From Strigamia acuminata (taxonomy: Eukaryota > Arthropoda > Chilopoda > Geophilomorpha > Linotaeniidae), in NCBI GenBank assembly GCA_949358305.1, contig OX442315.1, forward strand, positions 35,242,427 through 35,306,426: a stretch of 64,000 nucleotides of DNA. Direction: 5' to 3'. The translations under genes and the position numbers were made by a program. Positions 35,822 through 46,498 of the stretch are shown here, piece by piece. Each line of letters starts with the position of its first letter. The stretch's first letter is position 1. Below the pieces are notes generated by a model that saw only the letters and a list, made by a program, of their open reading frames with translations, was not told the DNA's origin and made no database searches.

Positions 35822-36322
35822 TAATGCAGATCACCTCAGCAACATCAAAAAGAATAAATTCCAAAACAACATGCAAAATTTAAAAATTAATTTTTCAAAT
35901 TTCCATGGCCGAGGCTTACCAGTGACGACAGCATCCAATTAGGATGGGCCAGCCTAATCCTATTTACTGACCTTCTTTTCAATCTCAAAGCACATTTTTC
36001 AGAGTTATTCAGTTGAGAATCAATTCCTGTTTTGGTTTGAGAACAATAGATGCATTCAATCCTCAAAAGACGAATTGATGCACCTTTTGAAATGCGTTAC
36101 TGAAGCTTGCTCTATATGAGAAGCTACTTTTTCATAAGAAGAATCAGAAGAAGTGACTTCCCTTTTTTTAAATTTGAACGCACCTTGTTCACACCAAAAT
36201 ATTTCAGCTATAGCCTAATACTATGTTCACACCACCAGATCTAGATTGGCTGGACCTAGATCTGCCCGATCAGATTATGTTGTGCTCACACTAAAGTTGA
36301 TTCACTCAATAAATCAACGTGA

Positions 36323-36637
36323 CTACCGTCTTCCCTCGAATATAACGTCATGACATTGTATTCAAGTTTTTTCAAAAATCGCCGTTTTCAAAAGTTTTAG
36401 CAATTTTTCGAATATAACGTCACTTCAAATACAACGTCAGGACGTTACATTCGAGTGCATTGACGGGTGCGATGCCGAAAAAACGAATTGGACACGAATT
36501 GGACATGAATTGTAAAACAAATTTGGCACAAATTGTCCAATTTACATGCTCAATTTATGATTTTTCTAATTTTTCAGAAGTTGCATGAAAAAGTACGAAT
36601 ATAACGTCATGACGTTATATTCGAGGGAAGACGGTAG
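36323..36637. mobile_element. CCGTCTTC-end MITE, ACGTCATGACGT subtype
   Basis: CTACCGTCTTCCCTCGAATA and its complement form the ends, with TA inside the CTACC boundary. The words AATATAACGTCATGAC and ACAACGTCAGGACG recur in both arms. It shares its termini with 47628, 60643 and 55967. Confidence 0.8.
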
Positions 36638-36644
36638 TGAAGAG

Positions 36645-36960
36645 TAAGAGGTTTCATAAATGACAAGCTGAAAGCGCTGAAGTGATAGTTCCGATAATCA
36701 CAATCACTGCATTATTGAGGATCCACGCCAGGTCCAAGTAATTATTCTGTATGTAGATGAAAAAAAAAAAACACTTTTTTTTAGTAAAGCAGTCCTCATT
36801 GCTTTTAATGGTCGTTTTCGTCGTTTTCGTTGTAAAAAGTGATCAAAATGAACGTTTTCATGATGAAAACATCATCAAAACATTTAAAACCGATGCAAAA
36901 AGTTACGTTTTAGCGACGTTTTCATCATCAAACATGGTGAACGTGCATTTCGTTCAAGTT
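36645..36960. repeat. MITE fragments
   Basis: 36645-36725 matches the left end of the 44243 element (GGTTTCATAAATGA, GCGCTGAAG). 36775-36960 carries TCGTTTTCGTCGTTTTCGT arms around a core related to 31215-31290. Confidence 0.5.
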
Positions 36961-37172
36961 TTCTTATTTACTTACTTTCTGACTTTTCATAATAAATACC
37001 ATACACATATTCACCCACTCTTACTGCAATTTATCATCAGAACCCGCAGAGTTGTTTACCCAATCCAAACCCCCCTCAACCACCAAAGCCCCGAATGCAC
37101 TTAGCTATTCCATCCATCAATGACGTAATGCAATTTGATCCAATAACTTTTTCCTTCCATTACTCTACCTAC

Positions 37173-37542
37173 CTCCACTGTAGTCAAGCGTGTCGCTTTG
37201 ACACACGCTGGCTTGCCTCTGCAGACTCGGCGGGACCCAGAACTCAGTGGTACTCGTGGCCAAAAACGATTGTGGCGGCGGCGGCGACCCGCTAGAATGC
37301 GCCAACGCTCCGTCGTTGATGTCGCTCGTCGTCGTGGACGGTGTGTCCACCAAAGACCGTTTCAAAGCTTCCTCGCTGTCTTCAGCTGCCTCCAAAACGG
37401 TTTTCTCAAACCAATTGAGACGGTATCGTTTCGAACAAAGAACGTAGATAAGAAGTACCAGAAGCATCCCAACCAGCACGGACACGCATGCGTATACCGC
37501 CGTGTAGTATCCGGACGGGGCTTCGTCCACGATGGCCGCCAT
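37173..37542 (-). CDS. Synaptotagmin exon 1: N-terminus and membrane span
   Basis: It starts at ATG 37542 in the context CCAAAATGGCG, which has A at -3 and G at +4. The lumenal end is very short and starts MAAIVDEAPSGYY. The membrane span AVYACVSVLVGMLLVLLIYV is followed by LCSKRYRLNWFEK. The Cys next to the membrane is a likely palmitoylation site and the basic cluster sets the cytosolic side. A Pro/Ser-rich stretch follows. The donor is GGAG|GTAGGT, leaving one base for the next exon. No upstream in-frame ATG was found. The exon encodes residues 1-123. Confidence 0.88.
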
Positions 37543-37584
37543 TTTGGCTGTTGGGAGTTTTGACGAGTTCAATCCACTTCGCGC

Positions 37585-37615
37585 TTTTATTGTGGACCAA
37601 TTGCAAATGACGTCA
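37585..37615 (-). promoter_or_regulatory. Putative core promoter of the synaptotagmin gene (CRE, CCAAT, ATAAAAG)
   Basis: Upstream of the start codon on the minus strand come, in order, a perfect palindromic CRE TGACGTCA (37615-37608), an inverted CCAAT box (37601-37597) and ATAAAAG (37591-37585). The ATAAAAG lies about 43 bp before the ATG. The spacing fits a compact promoter with a short 5' UTR. A CRE would allow CREB-type, activity-dependent control, which is inferred only. Confidence 0.45.
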
Positions 37616-38437
37616 TGTTGTTTTCTCGCCACTTATTTCAGGAATATCATCAGAGATTTGTTGTTTTGAATTCTGTAGGATGGATGACTGATTTCTGGAA
37701 TTTAAAAAATAAATATTTTGATTAATAAAATGGAAATAAAGGGAAAACAGGAAGTGGGAACGGAAGAATGTTGATCTTTAGACAAAATGTTAAGTGTCTT
37801 AATAAATCTAATGAAGTGCAAATTTCATTTTTATTCATTTACGATTAGGGTTTCTCTACCGGTATTTACCGGTATAAAAAACCGGTATTTTTCAAGAAAA
37901 TACCAAATACCGAATACCGTCTTTAGTTCGGTATTAGTACCGGTTTTTATAGCGCAAGTTAAATGAGATTTTTTTAAAAATAAAAATGCAAAATTATCGA
38001 TTTTTTTAGCTTAAAAATCTGAATTTATCATTTTTTTTTTCTTAAAACTTGAATTTCTCGATTTTTTTAGCTTAAAAATCTGAATTTATCATTTTTTTTT
38101 TCTTAAAACTTGAATTTCTCGATTTTTATATGTAAAAATTAGAAATTAATTGATTTCTTTTCATATAAAAACGAAAATTTATCGATTTTTTAACTTAAAA
38201 ATGAGAATTTATTGATTTTTTTAACTTAAAAATGAGAATTTATTGATTTTTTAACTTAAAAATGAGAATATATCGAATTTCTTAACTTAAAAAATCATAT
38301 AAACTCAATTTATCATTTTAAAAAAAAGACTTCTTAATTTCAACACCTGATAACAAAACAATCCCATATTCATCAAACTTCTACAACCCATTGTAAATAA
38401 TATTTTTATAAAAATAAACAAAAGTTACAATTAAAAC

Positions 38438-38645
38438 TGTTAAGTTATGTTAATGTAATGTTGAGTTCATTGTTGAAGAACGTGTTATTGCTATATCATA
38501 CTGTTACATTGTTGTAAAAGCGTTACCATGACAATTTTGTATTTACTCCTCACTTGCTTGTATTTTACCCACGAGTAAAGACGTGTGTTTTGTTTTCCAC
38601 TTTAAAAACCTCTCCTTTATTTCAACGTGATGCCCCAGCATAACA
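38438..38645 (+). repeat. 5' LTR of the copia element, 208 bp
   Basis: It begins TGTTAAGTTATG and ends CAGCATAACA, with the standard TG...CA boundaries. It is identical by eye to the 3' LTR over all 208 bp. The preceding five bases, AAAAC, are the target duplication repeated after the 3' LTR. Confidence 0.97.
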
Positions 38646-38648
38646 AAT

Positions 38649-38662
38649 TGGTTATGGGTCCA
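38649..38662 (+). other. Primer-binding site, internal tRNA-iMet type
   Basis: GGTTATGGGTCCAG starts 3 bp after the 5' LTR. It complements the anticodon stem-loop region of initiator tRNA-Met (which carries CCCAUAACC) apart from one G-U pair. Drosophila copia is known to use this internal half-tRNA priming rather than the tRNA 3' end. Confidence 0.75.
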
Positions 38663-39210
38663 GGACGTTAAGCAGCGCGGGTGTGTCCAACGAATATCGG
38701 AAAGGTAGACGAACGTTTCCACGGCACGACGAGACGATTCGAACGTACGGCAGACGATTCGAACGTGCGGCAGACGTTCCGAGAAAACGGAAAAAACGAG
38801 CGGAATCGAACGTGTGGCAAGACGGGCCTAAATCGAACGAAGACGCAAACGAGGTCGGGAACTGTGAGTTATTTTCGACTAGTAATTAGCTTCATGAGCC
38901 ATAAGGGACGAAAGGCATAATTTTTCAACGAGTTTGCAACGAACGGGATTCGAACGACGCCATTTTCGAACTGCACGTGCAACTGCAACCAAAACGAGAA
39001 GAAAACGACGCCATTATTGAAGCAAGACGAGCTATTTGTGCATGCAATTGTTTAAAACTTGTATTGTTAGGATCTGCGCAACGAAGCTTTGTTGTAGTTT
39101 TAAGATACAATTAAGTTTGCCAATTGTTGTTGATATTGTTTTGGGGGAAAGTGATTGTCTAGAAAGTCAATTGTTTGTGCTGTTAGCTTTTGAGAGTTTT
39201 TCAAAACGAG

Positions 39211-42200
39211 ATGACAGACACGACGTCATCATCAGGCATTACGTCCTACGGGATTGAAAAAATGGACGGGTCCAACTATTTGTCATGGGCATTCAGTGTC
39301 AAACTACTACTAACCGAGAAAAAACTTTGGGCTGTAGTTGATGGGACTGAAAAAGAAGCTGATCCAACGAAATTGTCAGAGTTGACCAATAAAGCTTTTT
39401 CAATAATCGGTCTGACTATTAAAACTCAGCAACAGTCTCACATACGGGGGTTGAAAAGTCCAAAAGAAGCTTGGGATCGACTGAAAGAAGTCTACGAACC
39501 GACGAACTCGTTACGCATCGTCCAACTTCGCCGAGAACTTTACTCAACAGTGAAGCAAACCGGTGAAAATATGGACAAGTATCTCATGAGAGTGTCCGAA
39601 TGCTCCGAGAGATTAACGAATGCAGGCCAAACGGTCGGGGACACAGATTTGGCTTGGGCCATGTTATGTGGTTTGACCAAAGAATACGAAGGACTGATTA
39701 CGTCAGTGCACACGATTGCAAAAGCGGATTTCACGTCGAACAAAATAAAAGACATGATATTGGCGGAGTCTTCAAGAAGAGAGACTTCAGACAATACCAA
39801 ACGGGATTCGGCTGTGCTAATTGCAAACAAGATTCCACAGCAACGTGATCTTAAAAAGATCAAATGTTACAATTGTAACAAATTTGGCCATTATGCGCGG
39901 GACTGCCACAAGCCCAAGAAAGAAAGAAGCGCTGAGTCCAAGAATTCCAGTGACCACAAGAAGGCCAATGTTATGTCGGCATTTGCGGCGCGAGCGGATA
40001 AGGACGTTTGGGTGATCGATTCAGGAGCGAGTCATCACATGACAGCGCAGAAAGGGAAATTTTTGGAACTTCAAAATCTCAAAGTGGCGGAAATAAATAT
40101 CGCAAACGGAAAGAAGGTCAAAGTAGAAGCTCAAGGGGACATCAACGTAGATTTCGTGTACAATGGGCAGACAGTACCAACGATTTTAAAAGAAGTACTT
40201 TACGTGCTGGAAGTGACGATGAATTTACTCTCCGTCGCGCAACTGGAAGCAAAAGGCTACTGGTTGTCATTCAAGAACGGATTTTGCAACGTGATAAATT
40301 CAAAGGATGTCGTGATTCTTCGAGCGAAAAGAGAAAACAGAATGTATCTGGTCAACGAGGCGTCACATCACGGGATGACGGCGACAACGGAAGCGACCAA
40401 AAACGAAATTTGGCATCAAAGATACATGCACGTGTCTTTGGACAGTCTACAAAAGATGGCCGAAAAAGACAAAGTCAGGGGATTGGAGATCAACAAAGAT
40501 GCAATCAGCAAATGTGATTCATGTCTCCAAGGAAAATCCACCCGAAAACCGTTCAACAAAGAAGAACGGAAGTTAGCACCCGAAGTACTGGATTTGATCC
40601 ATTCGGACATTGCGGGTCCACTTCAAACAAAGAGCAAGGGAGGGCATCGTTACTACATTACGTTTATTGATGATAAGTCAAGGAAAATAGATGTCTACTT
40701 TCTGACCCACAAATCTGAAGCGCTTGAAAAATTTCAAGATTACATGACGAGAATGGAGAGAAAAACGGGGAAGAAAATAAAAGCCTTGCAAACGGATAAC
40801 GGGCTCGAATACTGCAACGAAGAATTTGATCGTTTCCTGAAAGAGAAAGGAATTTCTCATCAACGCACCGCAGTGTACACCCCAGAACAAAATGGAATTT
40901 CTGAGAGATTAAACCGGACATTGCTGGATCTGGTGCGGTCAAGTTTGATCCAAACGCAATTGAGTGCAGATTTTTGGGCTGAAGCAGTCAGCACTGCAGT
41001 TTACGTGAGAAACCGGACAGTGACACAAATCACTGGGAAAACGCCGTATGAAGTTTGGTACGGGCGGACGCCATCCGTGAAACACTTAAGAGTGTTTGGC
41101 TGCAACGCAGTGATGCACGTTCCCGCGCCCAAAAGAAGAAAATTGGACAATCGCGGAGAAAAATGCATATTTCTTGGGTATTCAGCCGGAGAGAAGACAT
41201 ATCGGTTGTGGAATAAAAGAAAACTGATGACTTCACGTGACGTCGTGTTCAAAGAAAACGAATTTGGATTCAACGAAACGGATGAACTGGACGCGAAGGA
41301 AGTAATGACTCTCACTTTTGACGAACCGAAACAGGTTCCGCCAGCGGCGGTAAAACCAAAACGTGGACGACCGACAAAAGACGAAGCCGTTCAAAAACAG
41401 TACGAACCAACAAAAATGATTCTCCGAAGTCAGGTGCAACAACAAGCGGAACCGGAAGTTGCAGAAACGGAAGATGCAGAGGAGGAAGATGAAGAGGATT
41501 TGATAGGAACAGCAATGTTTTGTCATTTTGAAGAACCTTCTACCTACCAAGAGGCATTGAATTCCAAGGACGCAACGAAATGGCAAACCGCAATAGATGA
41601 CGAATTAAACAGCTTGCACAAGAATAAAACATGGGAGATTACGGATTTACCAAAAGACAGCAAAGCGATTGGCTGTAAATGGGTGTTTCGAGTCAAACAA
41701 AACCCAGATGGTTCAGTTGAGCGGTATAAAGCGCGCTTAGTTGCCAAAGGATTTACACAGCGCTACGGTCATGATTATACCGAGACATATTCTCCAGTGG
41801 CGGGAATTGCGACGATGCGACTCATAATTGCCATAGCTGTAATTTTGGGTTGGGTATTGGAACAAGTTGATGTAACGACAGCATACTTAAATGGTATACT
41901 CGAAGAAGAAGTCTACATGGAAATTCCCGAAGGCTTAGTGGGAAAATGGAAAAACAAAGTGTGCAGACTAATCAAGTCGTTATACGGATTAAAACAATCA
42001 GGACGTGCGTGGAATGACAAGTTGGACGAGGAACTCGAGAAACAGGGTTTCAAACGTTGTTTTTCCGACGCGTGTGTTTATTGGATTCAAATAGGAAACG
42101 AACGAGGAATTATCGGGGTTTACGTCGACGACATGGTGATAGCCGGACAATCAGAAAACATGTGTCAAAAAATCAAAAAAAGACTGCGTAAATGTTTTGA

Positions 42201-43089
42201 AATCAAAGAGCTTGAAACTCTAAAGTACATGTTAGGAATCGAATTTGGACGGGATAAAAACGGAAACATGTTTTTAACGCAAGAAAAATATGTCGAGAAA
42301 ATCCTGAAGAGATTCAACATGACTGATTCAAAACCAATGGCGACACCAATGGTGAAATGTACTGACAACAATAAGAAAGAGCCAGAAGAATTTGAAGATC
42401 TGACGGTCGAGCCTTATAGAGAGGTAATTGGCTGTTTATCTTACTTGGCCAACAGTACGAGACCGGACATTTCACACGCTGTAAATGTGTTAGCACAATT
42501 TAACAGCAAACCAAAAACCAATCACTGGCAAATGGCCAAACGCATTCTACGATATCTGTCGGGAACTAAGAAACACGGATTGGTTTACAATGAGAATAAA
42601 GGATTTTTGACTGCATTCGCAGACGCAGATTGGGCGAATTGCAAGATTAACCGAAGATCTTACAGCGGAACTTTGCTGAAACTGGCCGAGAATTTAGTAA
42701 TATGGCAGAGCAGCAAGCAGAAGGTCGTAGCCACCAGCAGCATGGAAGCCGAGTACATCTCGATGTGCAATTGTTCAAAAGACATTGTGTGGATGCGACG
42801 ACTGATCGAAGAGTTGGATTTGTCAACGTTGATCGGAGGACCAACAATCATGAGATGCGACAACCAACCAGCTAAAGTTTTTGCACAAAGCAATGTGGAG
42901 AACCGGAGATCAAAACATATTGACGTCCGGTACCACTATATCAGAGAACAGATAAAGGCGAAACGAGTCAAATTGGAATTTGTTCCAACCGAAAACAATG
43001 AAGCTGATTTGTTGACGAAGCCTTTAGATAAAGTGAAATTAAGTAATTTCAGAGAATTATTAGGTGTGAAACCAATTATCAGGGCATAA
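39211..43089 (+). CDS. Copia gag-pol polyprotein, 1292 aa
   Basis: Single-frame polyprotein for reverse transcription and integration in virus-like particles. Order: copia-type Gag (about 1-215), zinc knuckle CYNCNKFGHYARDC (219-232), aspartic protease VIDSGAS with Asp270, the GAG-pre-integrase zinc-binding region with CDSCLQGK, then the integrase core. The integrase catalytic triad is Asp466 (HSDIAG), Asp529 (QTDNGLEY) and Glu565 (QNGISERL), with the usual D-x35-E spacing. Reverse transcriptase follows with KARLVAKGFTQ and YVDD (971-974), then RNase H with FADADWA and SSMEAEY. There is no stop or frameshift. The first ATG in frame is 39211; the 565-bp leader before it has no long frame. The codon pattern is more GC-rich than the flanks. 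Confidence 0.97.
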   Translation: MTDTTSSSGITSYGIEKMDGSNYLSWAFSVKLLLTEKKLWAVVDGTEKEADPTKLSELTNKAFSIIGLTIKTQQQSHIRGLKSPKEAWDRLKEVYEPTNSLRIVQLRRELYSTVKQTGENMDKYLMRVSECSERLTNAGQTVGDTDLAWAMLCGLTKEYEGLITSVHTIAKADFTSNKIKDMILAESSRRETSDNTKRDSAVLIANKIPQQRDLKKIKCYNCNKFGHYARDCHKPKKERSAESKNSSDHKKANVMSAFAARADKDVWVIDSGASHHMTAQKGKFLELQNLKVAEINIANGKKVKVEAQGDINVDFVYNGQTVPTILKEVLYVLEVTMNLLSVAQLEAKGYWLSFKNGFCNVINSKDVVILRAKRENRMYLVNEASHHGMTATTEATKNEIWHQRYMHVSLDSLQKMAEKDKVRGLEINKDAISKCDSCLQGKSTRKPFNKEERKLAPEVLDLIHSDIAGPLQTKSKGGHRYYITFIDDKSRKIDVYFLTHKSEALEKFQDYMTRMERKTGKKIKALQTDNGLEYCNEEFDRFLKEKGISHQRTAVYTPEQNGISERLNRTLLDLVRSSLIQTQLSADFWAEAVSTAVYVRNRTVTQITGKTPYEVWYGRTPSVKHLRVFGCNAVMHVPAPKRRKLDNRGEKCIFLGYSAGEKTYRLWNKRKLMTSRDVVFKENEFGFNETDELDAKEVMTLTFDEPKQVPPAAVKPKRGRPTKDEAVQKQYEPTKMILRSQVQQQAEPEVAETEDAEEEDEEDLIGTAMFCHFEEPSTYQEALNSKDATKWQTAIDDELNSLHKNKTWEITDLPKDSKAIGCKWVFRVKQNPDGSVERYKARLVAKGFTQRYGHDYTETYSPVAGIATMRLIIAIAVILGWVLEQVDVTTAYLNGILEEEVYMEIPEGLVGKWKNKVCRLIKSLYGLKQSGRAWNDKLDEELEKQGFKRCFSDACVYWIQIGNERGIIGVYVDDMVIAGQSENMCQKIKKRLRKCFEIKELETLKYMLGIEFGRDKNGNMFLTQEKYVEKILKRFNMTDSKPMATPMVKCTDNNKKEPEEFEDLTVEPYREVIGCLSYLANSTRPDISHAVNVLAQFNSKPKTNHWQMAKRILRYLSGTKKHGLVYNENKGFLTAFADADWANCKINRRSYSGTLLKLAENLVIWQSSKQKVVATSSMEAEYISMCNCSKDIVWMRRLIEELDLSTLIGGPTIMRCDNQPAKVFAQSNVENRRSKHIDVRYHYIREQIKAKRVKLEFVPTENNEADLLTKPLDKVKLSNFRELLGVKPIIRA

Positions 43090-43097
43090 TGGGTTTC

Positions 43098-43106
43098 AGG
43101 GGAAGT
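43098..43106 (+). other. Polypurine tract of the copia element
   Basis: AGGGGAAG lies just upstream of the 3' LTR and would prime plus-strand synthesis. It lies 3 bp from the LTR. Confidence 0.7.
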
Positions 43107-43108
43107 AA

Positions 43109-43316
43109 TGTTAAGTTATGTTAATGTAATGTTGAGTTCATTGTTGAAGAACGTGTTATTGCTATATCATACTGTTACATTGTTGTAAAAGCGTTACCAT
43201 GACAATTTTGTATTTACTCCTCACTTGCTTGTATTTTACCCACGAGTAAAGACGTGTGTTTTGTTTTCCACTTTAAAAACCTCTCCTTTATTTCAACGTG
43301 ATGCCCCAGCATAACA
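43109..43316 (+). repeat. 3' LTR of the copia element, 208 bp
   Basis: It is identical to the 5' LTR and contains the same CCTTTATTTCAACG region near its end. The target duplication AAAAC follows. Confidence 0.97.
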
Positions 43317-43469
43317 AAAACATTACGATTAAAATAAAAATCTTTAACATGGTAGCTATTTTAGTTTACTTTATTACCGAAAAATACCGGTTTACCGGTT
43401 TTTTGAATATTGAATACCGAAATACTGGTTTTTTCAAAAGTCCCGATTTTGAGAAACCCTATTTACGAT

Positions 43470-44242
43470 CATTTGGAATGCTGCGATTTTTCGACGGGGT
43501 ATCACGAAAACGTGATTCGATTTAAAACAAACATTATTTTTTGAAATTTGCAGTGGAAAATACGATCTAAAAATAAACATTTCACTCTATAGAGAAAGTC
43601 AACGATCGGTTACTTTCCCCCCTGATATACGCTGTATATATAACTCAAGGAACACCAGCAAACAACAGTCAACAAACGGTTGTCAAGGCAACAACTTTAA
43701 GGTCGACCAACCGACTTTTTGAACCATAAATTGAGTTATACGTCTCAGTCAAATTGATAATGAGAAAACCAAATAAATAAACCAACCTAAAAAAAAATTA
43801 TTTTTATTTTTCTAACTTTTTCAATTTTCATCCGATCGAATTAATCTCTTCGTAATTAAGTAATCTTGGGGGCCCATGGGCCTCGCATGATAATAACCGA
43901 ATAGCAGCAATTTGCAGTCGAGAGAACTGCGTCCGACAAATTAATTTCTTTAAAAAGTTAATTAATATTTAAAGGCATTACTCCGTGAAATATTACCATA
44001 CTTGATGAAACTTTGTAATATGTATGAAGAATTATTAGCAAACAAATCGTAAAATTTCTTTTTTTCATTTTTCTACTTTACTCGGCTTTTAATTTTTTAA
44101 CAACCAAATTCAAAATGGCACCACCAATCACCGCTCTCCTTCCATTCAGCCAATCCTGGAGCTCCATCTATTTTTACCACCAGACGGCGCAAAATTCAAT
44201 TTTGCCATTCATGCTGTACTGATTGAAAAAGACTATTCAATA
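43470..44242. other. Intergenic stretch without identified features
   Basis: AT-rich. No repeat ends, splice-supported frame or RNA gene was recognised. Confidence 0.4.
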
Positions 44243-44740
44243 GGGGGTTTCATAAATGATGCGCTGAAGGTGCTGAAGCGGTTGCGATGATTATGAACGA
44301 ATTATTTTCATGACACGCTGTGATTGGTTGAGAGATGCATTGAAATACATTGATGAAAATCCTTATTTCGTCAACTTTGCTAAAGACGGATAAGGTTAGG
44401 TCTGGGGGGGGGGGGGGGGTCAAGAGGGGTCTATGACCCCCCTTATAAGAAAAAAGAAGCTAAAATCTTGAGAACATCGAATTTGAGAAAACTTACATCC
44501 AGGAAACGAATCGACATCAATGGGTCTCAGCCAATCACAGCGCGTCATGAAAATAATACGTTCACGTCGGACGTGAACGTAGCCACTGCCTAAAACATAA
44601 CATAACATAACCGGAAGTCATGTGACAGTAGTATAATCAACTAGACCTGGCACCACCTAGCATGGGTCTTCAATAACAACGATTGTTATTATTGGAAATA
44701 TCACTTCAGCGCCTTCAGCGCTTTATTTATGAAGCCCCTT
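44243..44740. mobile_element. MITE with GGGGTTTCATAAATGA ends and GCGCTGAAG words
   Basis: The ends are GGGGGTTTCATAAATGAT and the near complement TTTATGAAGCCCC. Both arms carry CGCTGAAGGTGCTGAAG-type words and the block CAATCACAGCGCGTCATG in opposite orientations. The centre holds ATAAGGTTAGGT, a run of about 16 G, GTCAAG and CCCCCCTTATAAG, related to the core of 19123. No clean target duplication was found. Confidence 0.65.
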
Positions 44741-44808
44741 AATGTAAGATCCAACGTTTACCAAACCTTTATCAAATTTGATCAAAATGATCGCACATTT
44801 TGTTAGAA

Positions 44809-44816
<8 letters not shown>

Positions 44817-44847
<31 letters not shown>

Positions 44848-46490
44848 TAACTTTTATCGGGTAAACACGAATTGCCATTTACAAGTAAAACCAAAAAACT
44901 AAACTATAAACAGACACAAAAATAAAATTATCAGAAACTAAATTTGTTATCGTACCTCCATGTTGCCTTGGAAACTTTAAACCATAAAAATAATATAAAA
45001 TGAGGTAACGATTAAATGCTTTTTTCTGGACTCCCATAACAGCGATTTCACATGTCGTGTTTGCCCAAGACCAGGAACATATCACTTCCTTCGCTTTCTT
45101 CAAGTCATAAAACACCAATGTTTGGGATCACCATCAAAACTCCCTAAGATAGTCTAAAGCTGACAACGTTACACCACTACTTAAAAATTTGCTACTGAAA
45201 TTGTGCTTATCGCTAGTGATACTTTTTAAACAAAATCATATACCCCCGTGACAAGTATTTGGCCATACAGCGTTCCGTGAGACGACACTTAAAGCACCTA
45301 ACATTGCATTTGCACTGAGAACTGGGGATATCATGTTACAATAAATTAGAGATAGGTGGCTGATGTTCTTGTCGTGAAATCATCTTAAAGAATCACCTTA
45401 AAGAAGAGCAACTGCTATTCCAAGATATCACCAATCCAAATCCTAGCTGCAGTCAAAAATCACATTTAGACTAAATAACATTTTTAAACAACATAGTGTA
45501 TTTAATTAAAGGTCGTAAGAAAAGAAATGAATATTTCTCTAATATCTTTAAAAAGGTTACGTAACATTTTTTTCTGCAAAACTTGAGCAATAATTAAGTA
45601 TTAGTGGTTTTACATGATGAAATAGTGTTTTTACCATTTGAAAAAGGGAACCATTTTGTGCAATGCTTTCTGAGATTTCATGTCATCGATGATGTCATTT
45701 GTAAACACCGAGGTAAACACACCAAGCTACATGGTTTCTCAATAACACTGTTACCACATATTACTCATTTTTTATCATCCCAAAATTGATCAAAAAGTTG
45801 CAAAAACACCTATTTTTGAAGCTAAAAACATCTACAAGTACTTTGAAGCTAAAAACATCTACTTTGAAGCTAGAAACATCTATTTTGTAGCTAAAAACAT
45901 ACAAGGTACCACAGTGTAGTTAAAACATGCATATCACCATCTCCCTCCTTACTATCAAATGAAAACTTGCTGAAATCAGAAATCGGCACTTGAATTTACA
46001 TGCTTGTTTGTCGTCAATGACGGCTAAATAACGCCACTTACAAGTTAGTAACACTATTTATAAAGTTTTGAAAATCGTAATGGCGGAACAATTACAGCTC
46101 GGTTCGAAGTTTAACAGTACTTTTAAACAATGTCCCGTAAGTTAAGATGTTACATAACCTTTTTTAAGATTACGTTAAACAGATCAGAAAAATTTTTCAT
46201 TTCTCTTCCTATGACCTTTAAACAAACGGTTAAACTAACAACATTTAAACAACAAAACATCTTTAACTGCAATTCTAAACACACTTTCTAGGATTCCTAA
46301 ATTTATTGCAGTTAAACAGAACAACTTTGGTTGTGTTCTATTTGTGAAAGAAAAAACAAATCTTTCCTTTTAGAATCGATGAAGTGTTTTTGCGTCATTT
46401 CCAGTGTCCAAAAAGAAGAAAACTAAAGATTTGTCTTTCCTTTCACAAATTGAACGCACCTGGTTTTCCAGAAATGCATGCCAACACTAT
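44817..46490. other. Intergenic stretch, low complexity
   Basis: It starts with an A tract (44817-44845). It contains three tandem AAGCTAAAAACATCTA-type units at about 45822-45900. No gene was recognised. Confidence 0.4.
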
Positions 46491-46498
46491 GTGCTTAA

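Larger units (their letters stand above)
4439..37542 (-). other. Synaptotagmin gene, whole span (5 coding exons, about 487 aa)
   Basis: The minus-strand coding exons are 37542-37173, 23056-22827, 21236-20811, 10647-10530 and 4758-4439. Every join uses GT-AG and keeps phase: G|AT, 0, 0, G|AT. They total 1464 nt, that is 487 residues plus TGA. The protein has a short lumenal N-terminus, one membrane span (about residues 14-35), a Ser/Thr/Pro-rich linker, C2A (about 215-335) and C2B (about 343-485). This is the architecture of vesicle synaptotagmins, the calcium and phospholipid sensors of exocytosis. By eye the C2 domains resemble the vertebrate Syt3/6/9/10 group and perhaps invertebrate Syt-alpha/beta; Syt12 is an alternative. 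The introns are 14.1, 1.6, 10.2 and 5.8 kb and are full of transposons. Intron 4 also hosts opposite-strand peptide genes. Confidence 0.9.
38438..43316 (+). mobile_element. Complete Ty1/copia LTR retrotransposon, 4879 bp
   Basis: It has two identical 208-bp LTRs, a 5-bp target duplication AAAAC (38433-38437 and 43317-43321), a primer-binding site, one uninterrupted gag-pol frame and a polypurine tract. All expected parts are present and undamaged, so it may still be able to move. The domain order protease-integrase-RT-RNase H places it in the copia superfamily. Confidence 0.97.
37846..43461. mobile_element. hAT-like MITE interrupted by a copia element
   Basis: The 8-bp duplication TTTACGAT lies at 37838-37845 and 43462-43469. 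The ends are TAGGGTTTCTC and GAGAAACCCTA, and ACCGGTA/TACCGGT words fill both subterminal regions. Without the insertion the element is about 730 bp. Its interior (about 37970-38300) is a degenerate tandem of GAATTTATCGATTTTTTAGC-type units. No transposase remains. Confidence 0.85.

Noticed and set aside
37198-37563. 121-codon Arg-rich plus-strand frame
   Set aside because: It is the complement of synaptotagmin exon 1, whose frame is supported by splice phase and family resemblance.
39540-42893. Many 60-170 codon frames in other phases of the copia region
   Set aside because: They are shadows of the single gag-pol frame.
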